Assembly: GCA_029844215.1 (NCBI GenBank)
Contig: CM056724.1
Location: 83,781,093-83,845,092 of the forward strand
Direction: 5' to 3'
From: Przewalskia tangutica
Taxonomy: Eukaryota; Streptophyta; Magnoliopsida; Solanales; Solanaceae
DNA length: 64,000 nucleotides
This document shows, in pieces, positions 24,416 to 37,560 of this stretch. The notes beneath the pieces are model-generated. The model was given only the letters and a program-made list of their open reading frames with translations, searched no databases and was not told where the DNA came from. How positions within the stretch are numbered: position 1 is the stretch's first letter; the number at the start of each line of letters is the position of its first letter. Made by a program: the position numbers and the translations under genes.

Positions 24416-25330
24416 TCATACATGTTCGCTTCTTCCCACTTTACTCGTCGTGATACCACTTTTGTCACTTTGCCGCGAGGTTCTAGTGTCACTCCGGCGA
24501 CCTAACAAATGGTACCGGGCTGCATGCGATCCCTGAGGCTGTCGTACACTCGAACTCTTACCACATTTCTGATCCTGCTTCAGTTTCCAAAACTCGGGGT
24601 TACTATCTCTAACGTGGTTATCATTAACTGGGAATACTCTGGATGGATCTCCGATACTTTCCTGATCATAACAATACGAAAGACCGGACATACTGCCTCA
24701 TAAGTCGGACGGCAAATGCTAACATATAGCAACCCGCCTATTCTTCACATGAACTCAAAGGGCCCAAAGTAACTCGGGCTAAGTTCCTCTATTTTCCAAA
24801 ACTCGTCACATGACGGGATGGTACTTTCAAGAAGACCGTCAACACGAACTCTAAGCGTCGTCGCGATTATCGCGACGATTTCTCGAGTGCGGAACCTCTT
24901 CTAGACAAGCTTTACCCTATCCACAGTCTGCTGGAACAAGCCTGAACCAACTATCTGAACCTTGCCAACATCGAACCAATCGACCGGCAACTTACACTTC
25001 CGCCCCTACAAGGCTTCAAAAGGCGACATTCGAACTCTGAAATGGTAGCTTAACACTCCCTCCACAGGAGACAACAATCCACACAACTACCCCTGAAATC
25101 CAACAACGGCGAGGCGAATGCGGTCGAGACTCACCGAGTTCCTAACCTGCTGGTAAGACTTTTAGAAAGCGAAAAATAGCCACAACACGGGCTTCATCGT
25201 CATAAGGTGAAGGTAGGCACCCCGTGCAGCCTTACAACCTTTCTGATATAATCAACACTGCAAGTACATGGTCCTGACCGAAAAACACGACGGGCTGCCC
25301 CCATCGGCCCGACTACTGGTCGAATGCATC
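24416..25330 (-). pseudogene. TE-D degraded integrase and chromodomain
   Basis: Reading on the minus strand: KVVRLHGVPT near 25200-25240 (integrase core); EEVPHSRNRRDNRDD with a LEF-like end near 24840-24910 (integrase C-terminus); SIGDPSRVFP near 24630-24660, matching CIGDPSRVFPASEV of TE-C; and KVTKVV...RVKWEEANM near 24430-24470 (end of chromodomain). Order and spacing follow TE-C 18640-19480, but the whole is shortened and frameshifted. It gives no usable protein. The AAAGTGACAAAAGTGGTATCA at its end (plus 24451-24471) is identical to an LTR/primer-site junction. Confidence 0.65.
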
Positions 25331-25431
25331 CCCGAACTCGTACGCTGGTTAACTAAACATGGGCCTAACACCCTCATGACCCTACCACCCGGCGGGACCA
25401 CCACAAACTGACCCCACTACCATACATGCCG

Positions 25432-25461
25432 CGGGTTGACCAGCAACATGGCCTCAACCCG
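25432..25461 (-). other. Conserved stem-loop, TE-D copy
   Basis: CGGGTTGA and TCAACCCG arms with a 14-base loop, as in TE-A. Confidence 0.55.
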
Positions 25462-25899
25462 ACCCTTCAATGCGCAAAATACTAGCTCCCCGATCCGGAA
25501 CAATCTCTCTAATCATGTTACGAAAACCTAGCGGTCTTCTTAGCTCAACTACCCTCTTTCATTTCACACTACTTAGGGACTTATCCCAAACATAGCTCAC
25601 GTGCACTATGCACTCCGATAAGGATCAAACATAACACTACACCTTTACTCGAGATGGCCTTACCTCTAAGGTCTCCACGTATAAAACTCTAAGGCTCACA
25701 CCTTCTCTATCCCCCAAATCTTACTTGGTTAACCCACCGTGATTCCTAATCACAACTAACACACTGCTATCAGAACATAGCACTTATGATATACCCATCT
25801 TATCACACATACTGATTTCTAGAGGGTTAAGGATATGTCTGTATCTACTGCTTCACTCCCCTAAGTCGTTCTAATCAAACCTGCCCCGTAGGGCGCATA

Positions 25900-26503
25900 G
25901 CTAAGGAAGGTGACGAACTACCCATCGATTCTGAAGGCTAAGTCTTCCTACTTACAACCCTTCTACTAGGTCACCCTTTCTACACCTGGCCCTGACGGCC
26001 GCAGGTACAACAAGTACAAACTAAAAGATGTCATTCCCCGGGATGACGTCTGCCACACTGTGAACCGGAAGATCTGGAGCTCTGACCAACTCCTGCATAC
26101 CTCGAACGTCCTGAAATTCGTGGAGGACCTCTCTGCACTAGTGGATGTGCATTTCTAATCTGCTGGTGAGGTGACTCGCCTCGAAAGTTACTAAAGGACC
26201 CTGCTGCTCGGCCTCTTCTCGCCCGTTAATCCGTCGATCTACGCGTTTCTCGGCACATTGGCGCATAAGCCCGCATACGTGCCATGTTCAACCTATCAAG
26301 AATTACTCTCGCACAACCTCTCTTAGGTAGTCATCAAGACTCGCGGTACATCGGTATACTCGTAGCCAAATCCATAGCTAGTAAATGTGGTCGCCTCTTG
26401 CAATCTAAGTTCATCGTTCGGTCGTGGCCGCGAACTGGTTCAAATATCATGGCGCAGCAGGAGCTGCGCCGCCATGCTAAACTCTCTGGGCTGGTGACGT
26501 AGC
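25900..26503 (-). pseudogene. TE-D gag, C-terminal part (broken)
   Basis: Minus-strand continuation of gag beyond LTR-E. LNMARMRAYAP near 26270-26290 matches TE-A and resembles ARMQAHAL of TE-G. Near 25985-26010 the sequence corresponds to the zinc-knuckle segment of TE-F (37494) but does not preserve the cysteines. The ATAA before LTR-E at 26504-26507 is its target duplication. Confidence 0.55.
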
Positions 26504-26507
26504 ATAA

Positions 26508-29500
26508 TCGCCACGACCGAGCCGCGACTGATGCCCTACCTGGGCACCCTTCTAAACATACAACATAATAAACTGCGGAAGATAAATAACACATTTTTTT
26601 TTAAACCAAGGCCAAGCCGATAAGGCTGCCATAACATAAAAATTACCCGAAAGGGTCTACACTGCTTAACAATGTAAAAACAACTCTAGCCAGTCCAGCC
26701 CACAGATGAATACAGACCTCTAAGATTTGAAAAAATAGTATGACGGGACAAGGCCCCGCCGTACCCCTGAATATACATAGCCATGACAACTCCGGAACAT
26801 TGGAGCCATCTCAAAATCTTTGAACCAGATCCTAAGCTCGCGGATCCACAATCGTAATACCTAAACTGCGGACATGAACGCAGCTTCGGCGGGGTCACAA
26901 CAGTGCGAATATGGAATGAAATAAAGTCTGACAAGAAATGATCATAATCAGCAAAAAGAATGACAGGCAAGTATAAAAGTACATATCGATCCGCCGTGTC
27001 ATTACCCCTATGAACTTAATTGCACATCATTATCTTTTCTATTCCATTAAGAGTTATAGCCATATCTTACGTACATACTTAGGAGAAGTCATTAAGTTTA
27101 TTACCATCTAACTTACTTATCTTTCATAACCTAATCCGGCTCTTTACGGAGGGATGCTTATACTGCCCGACCCAAACTGGGACGCGATAAAATCACATAG
27201 TCTGCCCATACAGTATATCGCCTATTTCGGGACGCGATAATGTCACATAGTCCGCCCATAAAGGTATCTTGCGGCCCATTTCGGGACGATAATGTCATAT
27301 AGTCGCCCATAAAGGTATCTTTGCGGCCCCATTTCGGGACGATAATGTCATATAGTCGCCCGTAAAGGTATCTTGCCCGGCCCATTTCGGGGCGATAATG
27401 TCATATAGTCGCCCATAAAGGTATACTACCCGACCCATTTACGGGACGATAATGTCATATAGTGCGCCCATAAAGGTATCTCGCCCGCCCATTTTCGGGA
27501 TGATAATGTCATATAGTGCGCCATAAAGGTATCTTGCTCGACCCATTTTCGGGACGATAATGTCATATAGTCGCCCGTAAAGGTATCGCCCGACCCATTT
27601 CGGACGATAATGTCATATAGTCGCCCATACAGATATCGCCTGCCCGTTTACGGGACGATAATGTCATATAGTATCCGGGAATTTAACCCTAAGTACTACG
27701 CACCTCTACTCCTTTAGAAAGACTCTTTTTCAAATAAAACTTCCCAGATACTAACAACCGTAGTATCAAGTCATATCTACCTTTGAAGACAAGTCACAAT
27801 ACCTTTTTTTAGAAATACATTTACCGGCTTCTAAATCAATTGACTTCTTTCCTTAAAACTTAAGCAATATATGCTTTTAAAACAATTTGCCCTTTTTTTA
27901 TTTCAAATCATTTCTTTGCTTACATTACTGAAGAAAACCATTCTTTTAATCTTCCATAAAGTTGTTATAACCAACTTCCCATAAAGCCGTTATAACTCTT
28001 TATGTCTTAGACAAAATCATTCCTTTTATAACCAAGAGACTTATACTTTCAAATCAAATCACATAGCTTTCAAAATACTTCAAGTCTCTTAACTTTTAAG
28101 AAAAACAAGTTTCAAAGTCTTAAAAACTTCATACGTAAACTCTTTTAAATTAAGTAACATATACTTTGGTGCGTTGTGAATAAGTTATACTTATTTATAA
28201 CGATCTTATTCAAGTAGCCATGATCTAGAAAATGTAATTCAATTTTGTCTTATCTTAGCTTCTATGCAGATGGAGAATTATTCTTGTTTTAATATATTTA
28301 ATTGTCATTACATTTTCCTTTATTAACGCTGCAATGGCTTGTTCGATACTTATTCTCATTCGTACGTAAATTAGCCAAGTCAACTCCAAATACTTCCTAA
28401 CGACTCTTACCAACATCCCCCATAAGACTTGGTAAGAACTTAGGATTTCTTAGACGTAGCTTTTACATAGAGTAAATCAACATAACTACCTCTTAACTTC
28501 TAAGAGTAGACGGAATCATGAAATACTACTACATGTATATTTCATACATAGAATCATGCCAAAGGAAGTAAGAGGTTCACATACCTCGCGACGATTATCG
28601 ACAGTAGCAAAAGCTCCAAAGTACTTCAACCTTGATAGCTATTCCATCCTTCAAGTAGAATCCGTTATACTTAGTATTTCAACCTAAAATGGCCATAATA
28701 CGTCCATTAACCTCTAGCTTGAACGTAGAATATTCTAAGTGCAAAGTCCCTAAATTCTACGGAAAATCGGACAAAGACTTCCTTTGTTTCTACATACTTT
28801 GCCACCTTTTTCAAGGCGAATACAATAACCCAACACGCCACATTTAAGGCTCAACGTACCAACCAATCAAAGGGGATTCCACGCCTAACAGGACGTGTAA
28901 AATTCTGCCCCACGCTACACAAAATACCCACAAATCAGCCCATAAAAACGATCGTAATCCAACAATAACGAGGTAAAATGTGAGGCGTTTCAACACCTTT
29001 CCACACCCCTATTTCCTTAGGACTTTCATTAGCAACTACTACACTTAAAAATGCATATTAGGGCTTAATTTCCAGCATTAAACACGCCCAAAACAGTCCA
29101 TAAAATGATACGACAACGCCTAACGGTTTTGGGTAGTTTTTCTACTAAAACAACTATAATCCGATAACTCTTTTCTTAATCCATTTTATTCCAATTCGAG
29201 TTCCAACACTTCCATATATGACATACCAACTTATCAACAACCATATTAACCTATTTTAACATGCGACAAGTGTGGATAACAACAACCATATAACAAACGA
29301 AACCAAGGGCACAAAATTGCCTCAAATCGGCCAACAACATATCTACTTCATACACATCTTATTTTCCATTTCTTCTTTAACATAAGTTCATCCCTTAAAC
29401 ATAAAAATAAGTAATATCCAATTACTGCGGAGGAAGAAGAATTATTACCTAATTTTGAGCCAAGAAATCGTCCAAAATGCCCTTAGGTTTTGGTCCGAGC

Positions 29501-30323
29501 TGTTTCGCTCCACTTCAAGATCCAATCACATATATGTGACCTCTATGAGTTTATACACAACTTCACTTTGTATTTCACTTCCAAAAGTTGATAAAACTTA
29601 GGATTTCACCCTCTCTATTCTCGGCCAACACTTGATCTCGGGGGTTTAAGGGGTTATCCTTGCTTAGTATACCACTAGGGATCTTAGGCTTGAGTTTGAG
29701 GATTTATCATCAACTTTTGAAGGATTTTTGCTCTTGAAAAGGGCCCTTGGCCGAAACTACATGGAAGAGGAAGAAAAAGATGAAATATTTTCTAAGTGTG
29801 GCTAAGTCTTGCAAGCCCTCTACCTTGCATATATAAAATGTCCCTAAGTGTGGATGCTTGACAAGTGTATGGCCTTATAAGTAGCAAGACAAGTGGAGTG
29901 GGTCCCACCTCCACTTGTCTCCAAAATATCTTCCAAGACCAAGTCTTCCAAGACCAAGTCAAAAGTCAAAAGTCAAAGGGGTGTGCCACGTGTCACCCTC
30001 TCATTGGTCTAAAAATATTTTCATCCTCCAAAATATCCATAATTGGTCAAAATATCTCAAAATATTGTGGGCCCCACAAAACCGTAAAATTTTCCCGTGG
30101 GCCCCACGTGACCAAATCCGAATTTTAAAATCCATAATTCTAATATATTCCAAAAGTCTCAAATACCAAATTTGAGAACCAAATTCCAATTAACAAACTT
30201 TTTCCTTCACAAGTTCCCGATATTTCTCTTAAGGAAAAGCGTATCTTCTATCGTTTCACGATTTAAACCTTAACGTCTTACGTACGTTCTCTGATTCATG
30301 TGTTGGAACTACGGGGTGTAACA
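26508..30323 (-). mobile_element. LTR-E: solo LTR inside TE-D gag
   Basis: About 3.8 kb from CGCCACGACCGAGCC, a damaged TGTCACGACC, to ACGGGGTGTAACA. ATAAC follows at 30324-30328 and ATAA precedes at 26504-26507. It resembles the TE-C LTR (GACTGATGCCCTACCTGGGCACC near 26526) but carries a different tandem array. No internal region or primer site, so it is a solo LTR left by recombination between the two LTRs of an element. A minus-strand TATA (TTATATATG) is near 29829-29836. CACGTG and GTGGGCCCC motifs are at 30097-30110. The parts outside the array hold no coding sequence. Confidence 0.8.
27185..27680 (-). repeat. Ten-copy tandem array of about 53 bp in LTR-E
   Basis: AATGTCATATAGT recurs near 27291, 27344, 27398, 27450, 27504, 27559, 27608 and 27661, with two variants before. 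Each is followed by CGCCCATAAAGGTATC and a CCCATTTCGGGACGATA segment. Unit 49-55 bp. Confidence 0.9.
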
Positions 30324-30328
30324 ATAAC

Positions 30329-30450
30329 TCCCCGAATAAAATACAACTCCAGGTGATGATTGGGCCTGTGCCCTCGTAACCCTCTGAACTCTACTCGCAG
30401 CTCGCCTGCGCGCCTCCCGGGCGGGTTTGCCCTACGCGGAGGCATAACGG
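30329..30450 (-). pseudogene. TE-D gag, N-terminal part
   Basis: Minus-strand ATG near 30448 gives MPPRRANPPGRRAGELRVEF, the basic Gag start also seen in TE-A. It is cut off by LTR-E after roughly 40 codons and continues at 26503. Confidence 0.65.
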
Positions 30451-30630
30451 TAAGGGACAGAAATACGGGAGAGGGTCCAACTTACAACATAGCTCTAAGG
30501 CACGATCTCAGAGTGAGAAGAATAGAAACCAATCCTAAATATCCTATAGCCTCCTGATTATTGGTGTGGTGCACAACACACCGATAATCAAGACTTCTGA
30601 TACGATGCAGACACTTTCCGAGGATTAATC

Positions 30631-30642
30631 GCTCGATACCAC
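30631..30642 (-). other. Primer binding site, TE-D
   Basis: Minus-strand TGGTATCGAGC directly after the 5' LTR end at 30646. Initiator-Met type with a damaged CAG. Confidence 0.85.
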
Positions 30643-30645
30643 TTT

Positions 30646-32812
30646 TGTCACGACCGAACCGGGCGTGGATCGTGCCTTACCGGCACCCTAGTGACACAAC
30701 ATCGAGTAATCGGAACATAAAACACATACATGAAACCAATGAAGTATGAAACGATGTCGAGGAAAACTTGCCTTCTAAGATATGTATAAATAACAATTCT
30801 TACAAAAGAACAGCTTTAATCCTTTTTACAAACCCGCCCAACAAAGATACTGCACTTCTAAGAAATGATACGACAACAATGGCGGGGCGGGGCCGCCATA
30901 CCCCGAATGTAAATACCTACAACGACAGGACTATACCAAGATAAGCCTCCGAGAAACGGAGCTTTCCCAACGCCGAATCGTGACCCTAAGAGCGAGGATC
31001 AACGATCGGTGTACCTTTACTGCGGCATGAACGCAGCCGGGCGAGGTCGATAACAGTACCAAGTATGTGAAATCAAAATAAATCAGAAATGAAATCATAG
31101 CGATCATATAAAGCAGGAGACATGTATGATAACCCAACTAAGATTCCACAATAAATAAGCGATCATATCAAGTCGAACTCACGCCTCAAAGTCATCACTC
31201 AAATATAACTATGGGTCTCATGCCCACAACATCAATCATGCCCGTGGAATACCTTCCTCACCGCGGCGATCATGATATAAAAGCACCAAGGAATACACAT
31301 GAACACCGTGTCTCACTGTGTCATAATAAAATTGTACGGTAAGTATGAAGGCATAGCCGACTACTAAAACCCACCGTATCAAAGCGTCATAAATCAGATC
31401 ATGAAATCTGTCTGGCCGTCACATGATCAAAGCCGCCACTCGCTCGCAGATCTAATGCGCGCGTCTAGCCTCGAACTTCCGCGACTCGCATAGGCCACCC
31501 CAATGGCCCGCATGAGGTATTCCCGCATCGAGGGTAGCTACTCCCCGAACCGCTCGACTTCGCGATCCGCATGGCCACATAGACGCGTGCCCATAAAGGA
31601 CGCAAACTAACCTGGAACTCTCGTAGCTCCGCATAGGCCCCTGGGACCCGCATGAGGTATTCTCGAATCATAGGTCACTAGACCCGCCTGAGTCTACCCC
31701 GCATCGGAGGGCAGCTTAACCTCCGGAAACAGTCAGGGTGAGTGGTACAATACCAACATAACGGCTGATAGTGAAACTATTTAAGCGCAATCGAGGGGAA
31801 ACCCCTTTACTCAAACATCACAAGATACTAACACACGTAGCATCCTAGCATGTTTACTTATCAAATAAACAGGAAAGTATCACAAGGCTATCACAACCCA
31901 ACACAATCAAGTTATACACACAAGGCACTTTCTACTATATGATTAACAAGATCGGGTTTCTATCCCCAAAGTACTTCATACATTAACTCTTTTTAAAAGA
32001 TACGTTACTTTCACAAAAAACCACACAATACCCGTAGTATATGAAAATAGAGTGATTATCTTTTGAAGTAAATCAAAATACCTACTTTTGTAAGATCAAG
32101 TAACAACATTATTTTCCAAACGTCCAAGTTTGCCTAATTTCAAATGTTCACGTTTCTTATTTTAGAAAGGTTTCGTAGTTCATAATCTTATTCATTTAAG
32201 AATATAATTCTCTTTTAAACCATCTGAGAAACATAAGCCTTATATGTGAGTAGGATATTCTTGTTTATAACAATCTTATTACAGCAGCCATGATCTAGGA
32301 AATATCATTTTGTCTCATCTTAGCTTCTATGCAGATGGAAGTTTCTACTGGTTTTAATAATACTTAATCTGTCAAAACATTTCCTTTTATTAACGCTGCA
32401 GTGGTTTGTCGATACACATTCTGATTTCCGAACTCAGTAAAACATTCTTAAGCCGTTATACCTAACTTCCCATAAAGCTAGTATAACTCTTAAGTTTTCA
32501 AAAACCAAGTATTACTCTTCTTTCAAAATGATTCAAAAATCTTTTGAAATACTTCAAGTTCTTTATTATCACGTAACCAGCCAGTTATAGTTCAAATCAG
32601 TTACCTTTTAAAACCCACAAGTATTTTCTTACATACATAAAGCTGTTATAACCAACTTCCCATAAAGCCGTTATAACACTTTATGTTTTAGACCAATCAA
32701 ATACATTTAACACATGTACGTCTATCGTACTACATAGTTACACACATATCATGCTAGAAGAGATAGGAAGAGGTTCACATACCTCGCGACGATTATCGAC
32801 TAATAGCAAAAC
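30646..32812 (-). repeat. TE-D 5' LTR, primer-site side
   Basis: Matches 20702-22850 of the 3' LTR. Ends where TE-F begins, after AAAAC (32808-32812). Confidence 0.88.
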
Positions 32813-33017
32813 TGTTATACCCCGTATTTCCAGAGTATGTACGTGAGCGCGTACGTATTATAATTTGAGCCTTAAAGTTGGCTAGTTTCGAAATTTGTAC
32901 ACAACACCCGATTAGAGTCGTTTTTCGACGAAACGTTTCCACATCTTTCGTAGGGAAAATTCCGGCTATGGCATTTTTAATTTTTACGGATTTTTCCGAG
33001 AGACGAAACATTTTGGA

Positions 33018-33053
33018 CCAACGAGAGGGCGACACTTGTCACCCTCTAATTGG
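33018..33053. other. U3 palindrome, TE-F
   Basis: CCAACGAGAGGGCGACA and TGTCACCCTCTAATTGG arms around a short centre. Same element as 23915-23950. Confidence 0.65.
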
Positions 33054-33226
33054 AAGGAGTGGACGGCAAAAGCTAGCCTTTTTCACGATTTTGGTGTTGA
33101 ATTTTTGGTCAAGGGTTAGGTAGGATATTTTGTGTAGATGGATAAGGTAGCACATGGCTAAATCTTGGCCTTACACTTGCTATGCACTTGTCTTCATCTT
33201 GGCCATTGGTTGGCCTTCACTTGACC

Positions 33227-33234
33227 TATAAATA
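33227..33234 (+). promoter_or_regulatory. TATA box, TE-F 5' LTR
   Basis: TATAAATA in ACCTATAAATACCCC, 415 bp into the LTR; the 3' copy is at 38847-38854. Confidence 0.68.
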
Positions 33235-35275
33235 CCCCTCTAAGTTGAAGACTTTCTTCATCCAAAACTTGAGCAATCTATCTAAGTCTCAAATACTCCC
33301 TCCCTCTTGTCTTGCTATCGTCCAAAGTCCCCCTCCCCCCCTTTGAGCAAGGCCCTTGGCCGAGAGCCTCCCCCTCCCCCTTTGTGGTGCCCTAGCCGAG
33401 GGGTACACCCCCCCTAGCCTAGTTGTCTCGTATAAATACCCCCTTTTTGTGGTATAGAAATACTCTCCTAGTATTGTTATAATGCCCAAATACCTTGGCC
33501 CAAATACCTTATAGTATTCCCAAGGTTACACCTTTTCAAAAGCCCAGAAAATACTATTATACTTCCTCACCACAAAAACGAAACCCTAAGTAAATCTTCA
33601 CCCGTAGTTGAAGTGTTAAGTAGAAGTTGGTTAGAACTTCTAAGGGTTGTTTGGAGCGGGTTGGAGCGCACGGAGTAGGAGCTAAACCTTGCTCAGGATC
33701 GACATTTAAACTTGGATAATTTTGGGCTTATCGAGGTAAACATTCTTGACCTCCTGTTGTAATTGGAAATTACATGTTGTAGGAGTATATAGTTAAGTAT
33801 ACTATATATAGAACTGAACATAGTTGTGCGGCAATGTCTTTTGACTTAAGCCTGAATAATACTTACGGCAATGTCTTGCGACTTAAGCCTGAATTTTAAA
33901 AATGGAATTGTAATTACATAGATCGTATTACAAGAGACTTGTGTAGCATTACTGTGTAGTAGAATTGTACACGTCCGGTTATACGTGTTAACCCCCCCCC
34001 CCCCCCTGGTTGGCTTGGTAGCCGGCCTCGATAGAGGAGGAGATTTACGCTGTTGTTGCGAAGTCGCGAATTTTACGTAGAATATTCTACATTGAGATCT
34101 AAAGATATTAATAGGCGCTTTGTGGCCTCTATAGGTTGTAGTACTACGTGTGGCGTGATCTACTTAGCTTAAGGAGTAGCCGACGGTTTGAGGTACTTGG
34201 AGCATTTTGCTATTAGTCGATAATCGTCGCGAGGTATGTGAACCTCTTCCTATATTTTCTAGCATGATATGTGTGAGCTATGTAGTACGGTAGACGTACA
34301 TGTGTTAACTGTATTTGGTTGTTTTAAAACATAAGTGTTATACTAGCTTTATGGGAAGTTAGGTATAACGTCTTAAGGGTGGTAAGATGAATGGTTTATT
34401 AATTTCAAAAGTTAAGAGATTGGATCTTATAAATAAGAGACTTAACTTAAATGAATTAATATGGATTTTGTGTGAAACCTCATTCGTGAGTAATGAGTAC
34501 TTGGTTTTTAAAAGGAATAATGTTTCTTGATTTGAAATCGAATGTGTATCAATAAACCATCGGCGTTAATAAAGGAAAATGTAATGAATAACTAAGTATT
34601 ATTAAAACCAAGAAACCTCCATCCGCATAGAAGCTAAGATGAGACAAAATGATATTACATTTTCTAGATCATGGTCTTAATAAGATTGATTATGAACAAG
34701 ATTAACCTACTCATCGATGGCATGTGTTACTCTATTGTTTTAAAAAGAGGTTAAGACATTGAACTATGAAACTTTTCTAAAAAGAGACTTGCGTAATTGA
34801 AATTAGGCAACCGGAACTTTTAGGAAAAGAAAGGCATTGTGTTGTCTTAAAATGGTTTAAAACATAAAGTGTTATAACGACTTTGTGGGAAGTTGGTTAT
34901 AACGACTTTATGAAAACAAAAGAAGGGTTTTATCATTTGTTTTAATGCGGTAACTTAACTTTTAAAGAGAAGTATTTTGGTCCAAGGAAGGCATGGTATT
35001 GCCTTAATTTGATCTTAAAAGGAAAGTATGAAAGTTGTTTTGGTTTACTTAAATGATATAAGTCACACATTTTTGTATATACTACGGTATCGGGTGACTT
35101 TTAGAAAGGAATGAATCTCTTAAAAGGAATTTACGACGTAGTACTTTAGGGTTAAAATCGGACTTTGACATAAAATGAAAGTACCTTGAGTTGTGTGTAA
35201 CTTGCTTATGCTTGTTGTTATGAAACTTGACCATGTTACGTGTGATAGCCTTGTTATGCAAGTCGTGTTCTACTC

Positions 35276-35540
35276 GACCAGGTTCATCCGGAATGTATTT
35301 CACTCGACTGGGCTCATCCGGAATGTATTTCACTCGACTACCGGCTCATCCGGAATGTATTTCACTCGACTACCGGTTCATCCGGAATGTATTTCACTTG
35401 ATTACGGTTCATCCGAATGTATTTCACTCGACTACGGTTCATCCGGAATGTATTTCACTTGATTACGGTTCATCCGGAATGTATTTCACTTGACTACGGC
35501 TCATCCGGAATGTATTCCACTCGACTACGGTTCACGGGAT
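35276..35540 (+). repeat. Eight-copy 30-32-bp tandem array in TE-F 5' LTR
   Basis: CATCCGGAATGTATTTCACT with CGACTACCGGTT between copies, at about 35284, 35314, 35346, 35379, 35410, 35440, 35470 and 35503. Confidence 0.92.
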
Positions 35541-36222
35541 GAACCGGAAATGTATTCCACACGTTGCTATATTAGGTCCATAAGATGGGCCGAGACCGGT
35601 TATGCGTATCACATGATTTGTACCTAGACTGCCGCCAGTGAGGAAGGAGTTCCACGGGCATGAGGGATGACTTTTAGGGCGTGAGTCCTGACTTGACATA
35701 TCGCTCTTATGTTGCGAATAGTTTGGTTATCATACATGTCTCCGCTTTATATAGACTATTATGATTTCATTCTGATATTTCTGCTTTCACATACTTGGTA
35801 CTGTTATCGACCTCGCCTTGAAGTGCGTTCATGCCGCGGTAAAGGTACATCGATCGCCGATCCCCGCTTATAGGATCACATTCAGCGTGTTGGGAAGCTC
35901 CGTTCCTTCGGAGGCTTATCTTTGGTATGTTACCCTGAGTCTGTAGGTTCTTGTACATTCAGGGGTATGGCGGGGCCCTGTCCCGTCATAGTTGTTGACA
36001 CTTCTTAGAGGTCTGTAGTACTGTTGTGGGCAGAGTATGTAAAAAGGATAATTGTTCGGGTATTATGTATATATACTGAAGGCAACTGTTTTGGTTGGCC
36101 TGTTTATTTATCATGTCTCTTAATTCATGTTCATGTTTTTATTTCCGCTGATTTTCTCTGATGATGTATCACTAGGGTGCCCGGTAAGGCACGATCCACG
36201 CCCGGGTTGGTCGTGACAAAAG

Positions 36223-36234
36223 TGGTATCGAGCG
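36223..36234 (+). other. Primer binding site, TE-F
   Basis: TGGTATCGAGCG four bases after the 5' LTR. Initiator-Met type, with CAG damaged. Confidence 0.85.
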
Positions 36235-36424
36235 CTTAGTCCTCGGAAAGTGTCTACTGCACCGTGTCTAGTAGAGTCTTGATTATCGGTGTGTTGTGCA
36301 CCACATCTATAATCGGAGGCTATAGGACATTTAGGATTGGTTTCCATTCTTCTCATTCGAGATCGTGCCTTAGAGCCGTGTGATAAGTTGGACCCTCTCG
36401 ACGTATTCCTTTCCTTTACCGATT

Positions 36425-37560
36425 ATGCCTCGCGTAAGGCAACCCAGCCCAGATGGGCAAGGCAATCGAGAGCTAGTGAGATCTGAGGAGTACGAGCGCG
36501 AGCAGTCGATGCAAGACTGAGCAAGCTTTCCGACGGGTTTCGCGGCCGCCCGGCCAGCGAGTTTAGAGCGCAGCGGTGGGCTGCCGAGACTCTGATACTG
36601 AGCCTCCAGTCCCACACTGGAGCAGATGAGATGGGTACAAGGAGATGGCGATTCGCCAGTCGTGGCGAGATATGAGATAGTGGACGCAGTTCCAACCCCG
36701 ATAGCACCCGTAGTTCACCCCGGCGAGCGGTTTGAGGCTACGTGACTTTACGAGTTGTAGCCTCCGGTGTTCTATGGATCGAGACGAGGATGACCTCGGG
36801 AGTTTATCCGACTCTACGGATCATGAGTGATCGAGCCTCGAGGCGAGTCGGTGGTATTGGGTTCGCATCACCGCGTGATCTGCGATTGGGTTTGATTCGT
36901 GAGTCTGTCCCGGAAAGAGCATGCACTTCCAGCGATTTGGGACGAGTTCTCGAGGGCATTTCTTGCACATTTCTTGCCTCACAGATGAGGAGGGCTCGGC
37001 CGATAGATTTTTGACATTAAGCGGGGCGGGCGGACGGTTAGAGAGTACAATGTGAGTTCGACTCATTAGCTCGGTATGTGCCCCGTGGTAGCCGATATGG
37101 AGGATGAGTACACCGCCACGCCACCGGCTGGATGATTACTTGGCGAGGCTTGTACGGGTGTAGCTCTTGTAGGGCATGGACATTGCCCGCATGCAAGCTC
37201 ATGCACTAGGATGCGAGGCACGGAGAGGTCGACGGAATGACCGAGATCGCAGAAGAGGGCGAGCAGCAGGTCCTTTGGTAACTTTCGGGCGGACCGCCTC
37301 AAGAATAGCCTAGTTATGTACCTCCACCAAGATGCAGTGGTCCTCCACGATCTTGGTCGTTCGGTATTCGAGCTGGTCGAGCTCCGTGGCTTCGGTTCCG
37401 TGTTTACGTGAGTGCTAGCGGCAGGATTCACGTCCCGCCGGTGCACGATGTGGCAAACATCATCCCGGGGAATGTCGTCTTTTTACCGGTGCTTGTTTCA
37501 CCTGCGGCCGTCAGGGCCATGTGACGAGAGACTGTGCTTATAGGAGAGGTACCGGCAGCA
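36425..37560 (+). pseudogene. TE-F gag with CCHC zinc knuckle (frameshifted)
   Basis: Gag binds and packages element RNA. An ATG at 36425 gives a basic start similar to the other elements. Capsid-like pieces follow in shifting frames, for example FLASQMRRARPIDF near 36970-37010, matching FLPPQMRRAR of TE-G and FLPPEMRRARVDRF of TE-C, and MDIARMQAHALGCEARR near 37170-37225. At 37494-37535 the zinc knuckle CFTCGRQGHVTRDC has all Cys/His positions (CX2CX4HX4C), better preserved than in TE-C. The capsid frame is broken several times; some breaks fall at CAG/CTG sites and could be sequencing errors. Confidence 0.75.

Larger units (their letters stand above)
32813..36218 (+). repeat. TE-F 5' LTR
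   Basis: 3406 bp, TGTTATACCCCG to GGTCGTGACA. TATA at 33227-33234, U3 palindrome at 33018-33053, tandem array at 35276-35540, a run of about 15 C at 33992-34006. A second TATAAATACC follows at about 33431. Confidence 0.9.

Noticed and set aside
27185..27680. Regular 53-bp repeats resembling a CRISPR array
   Set aside because: Units are contiguous degenerate copies without unique spacers, inside a plant LTR. It is a tandem array.
35276..35540. Regular 30-32-bp repeats resembling a CRISPR array
   Set aside because: No spacers; it is a direct tandem repeat within the TE-F LTR, present in both LTRs.
37066..37446. 126-codon minus-strand ORF
   Set aside because: Antisense to TE-F gag, explained by GC-rich coding sequence on the other strand.
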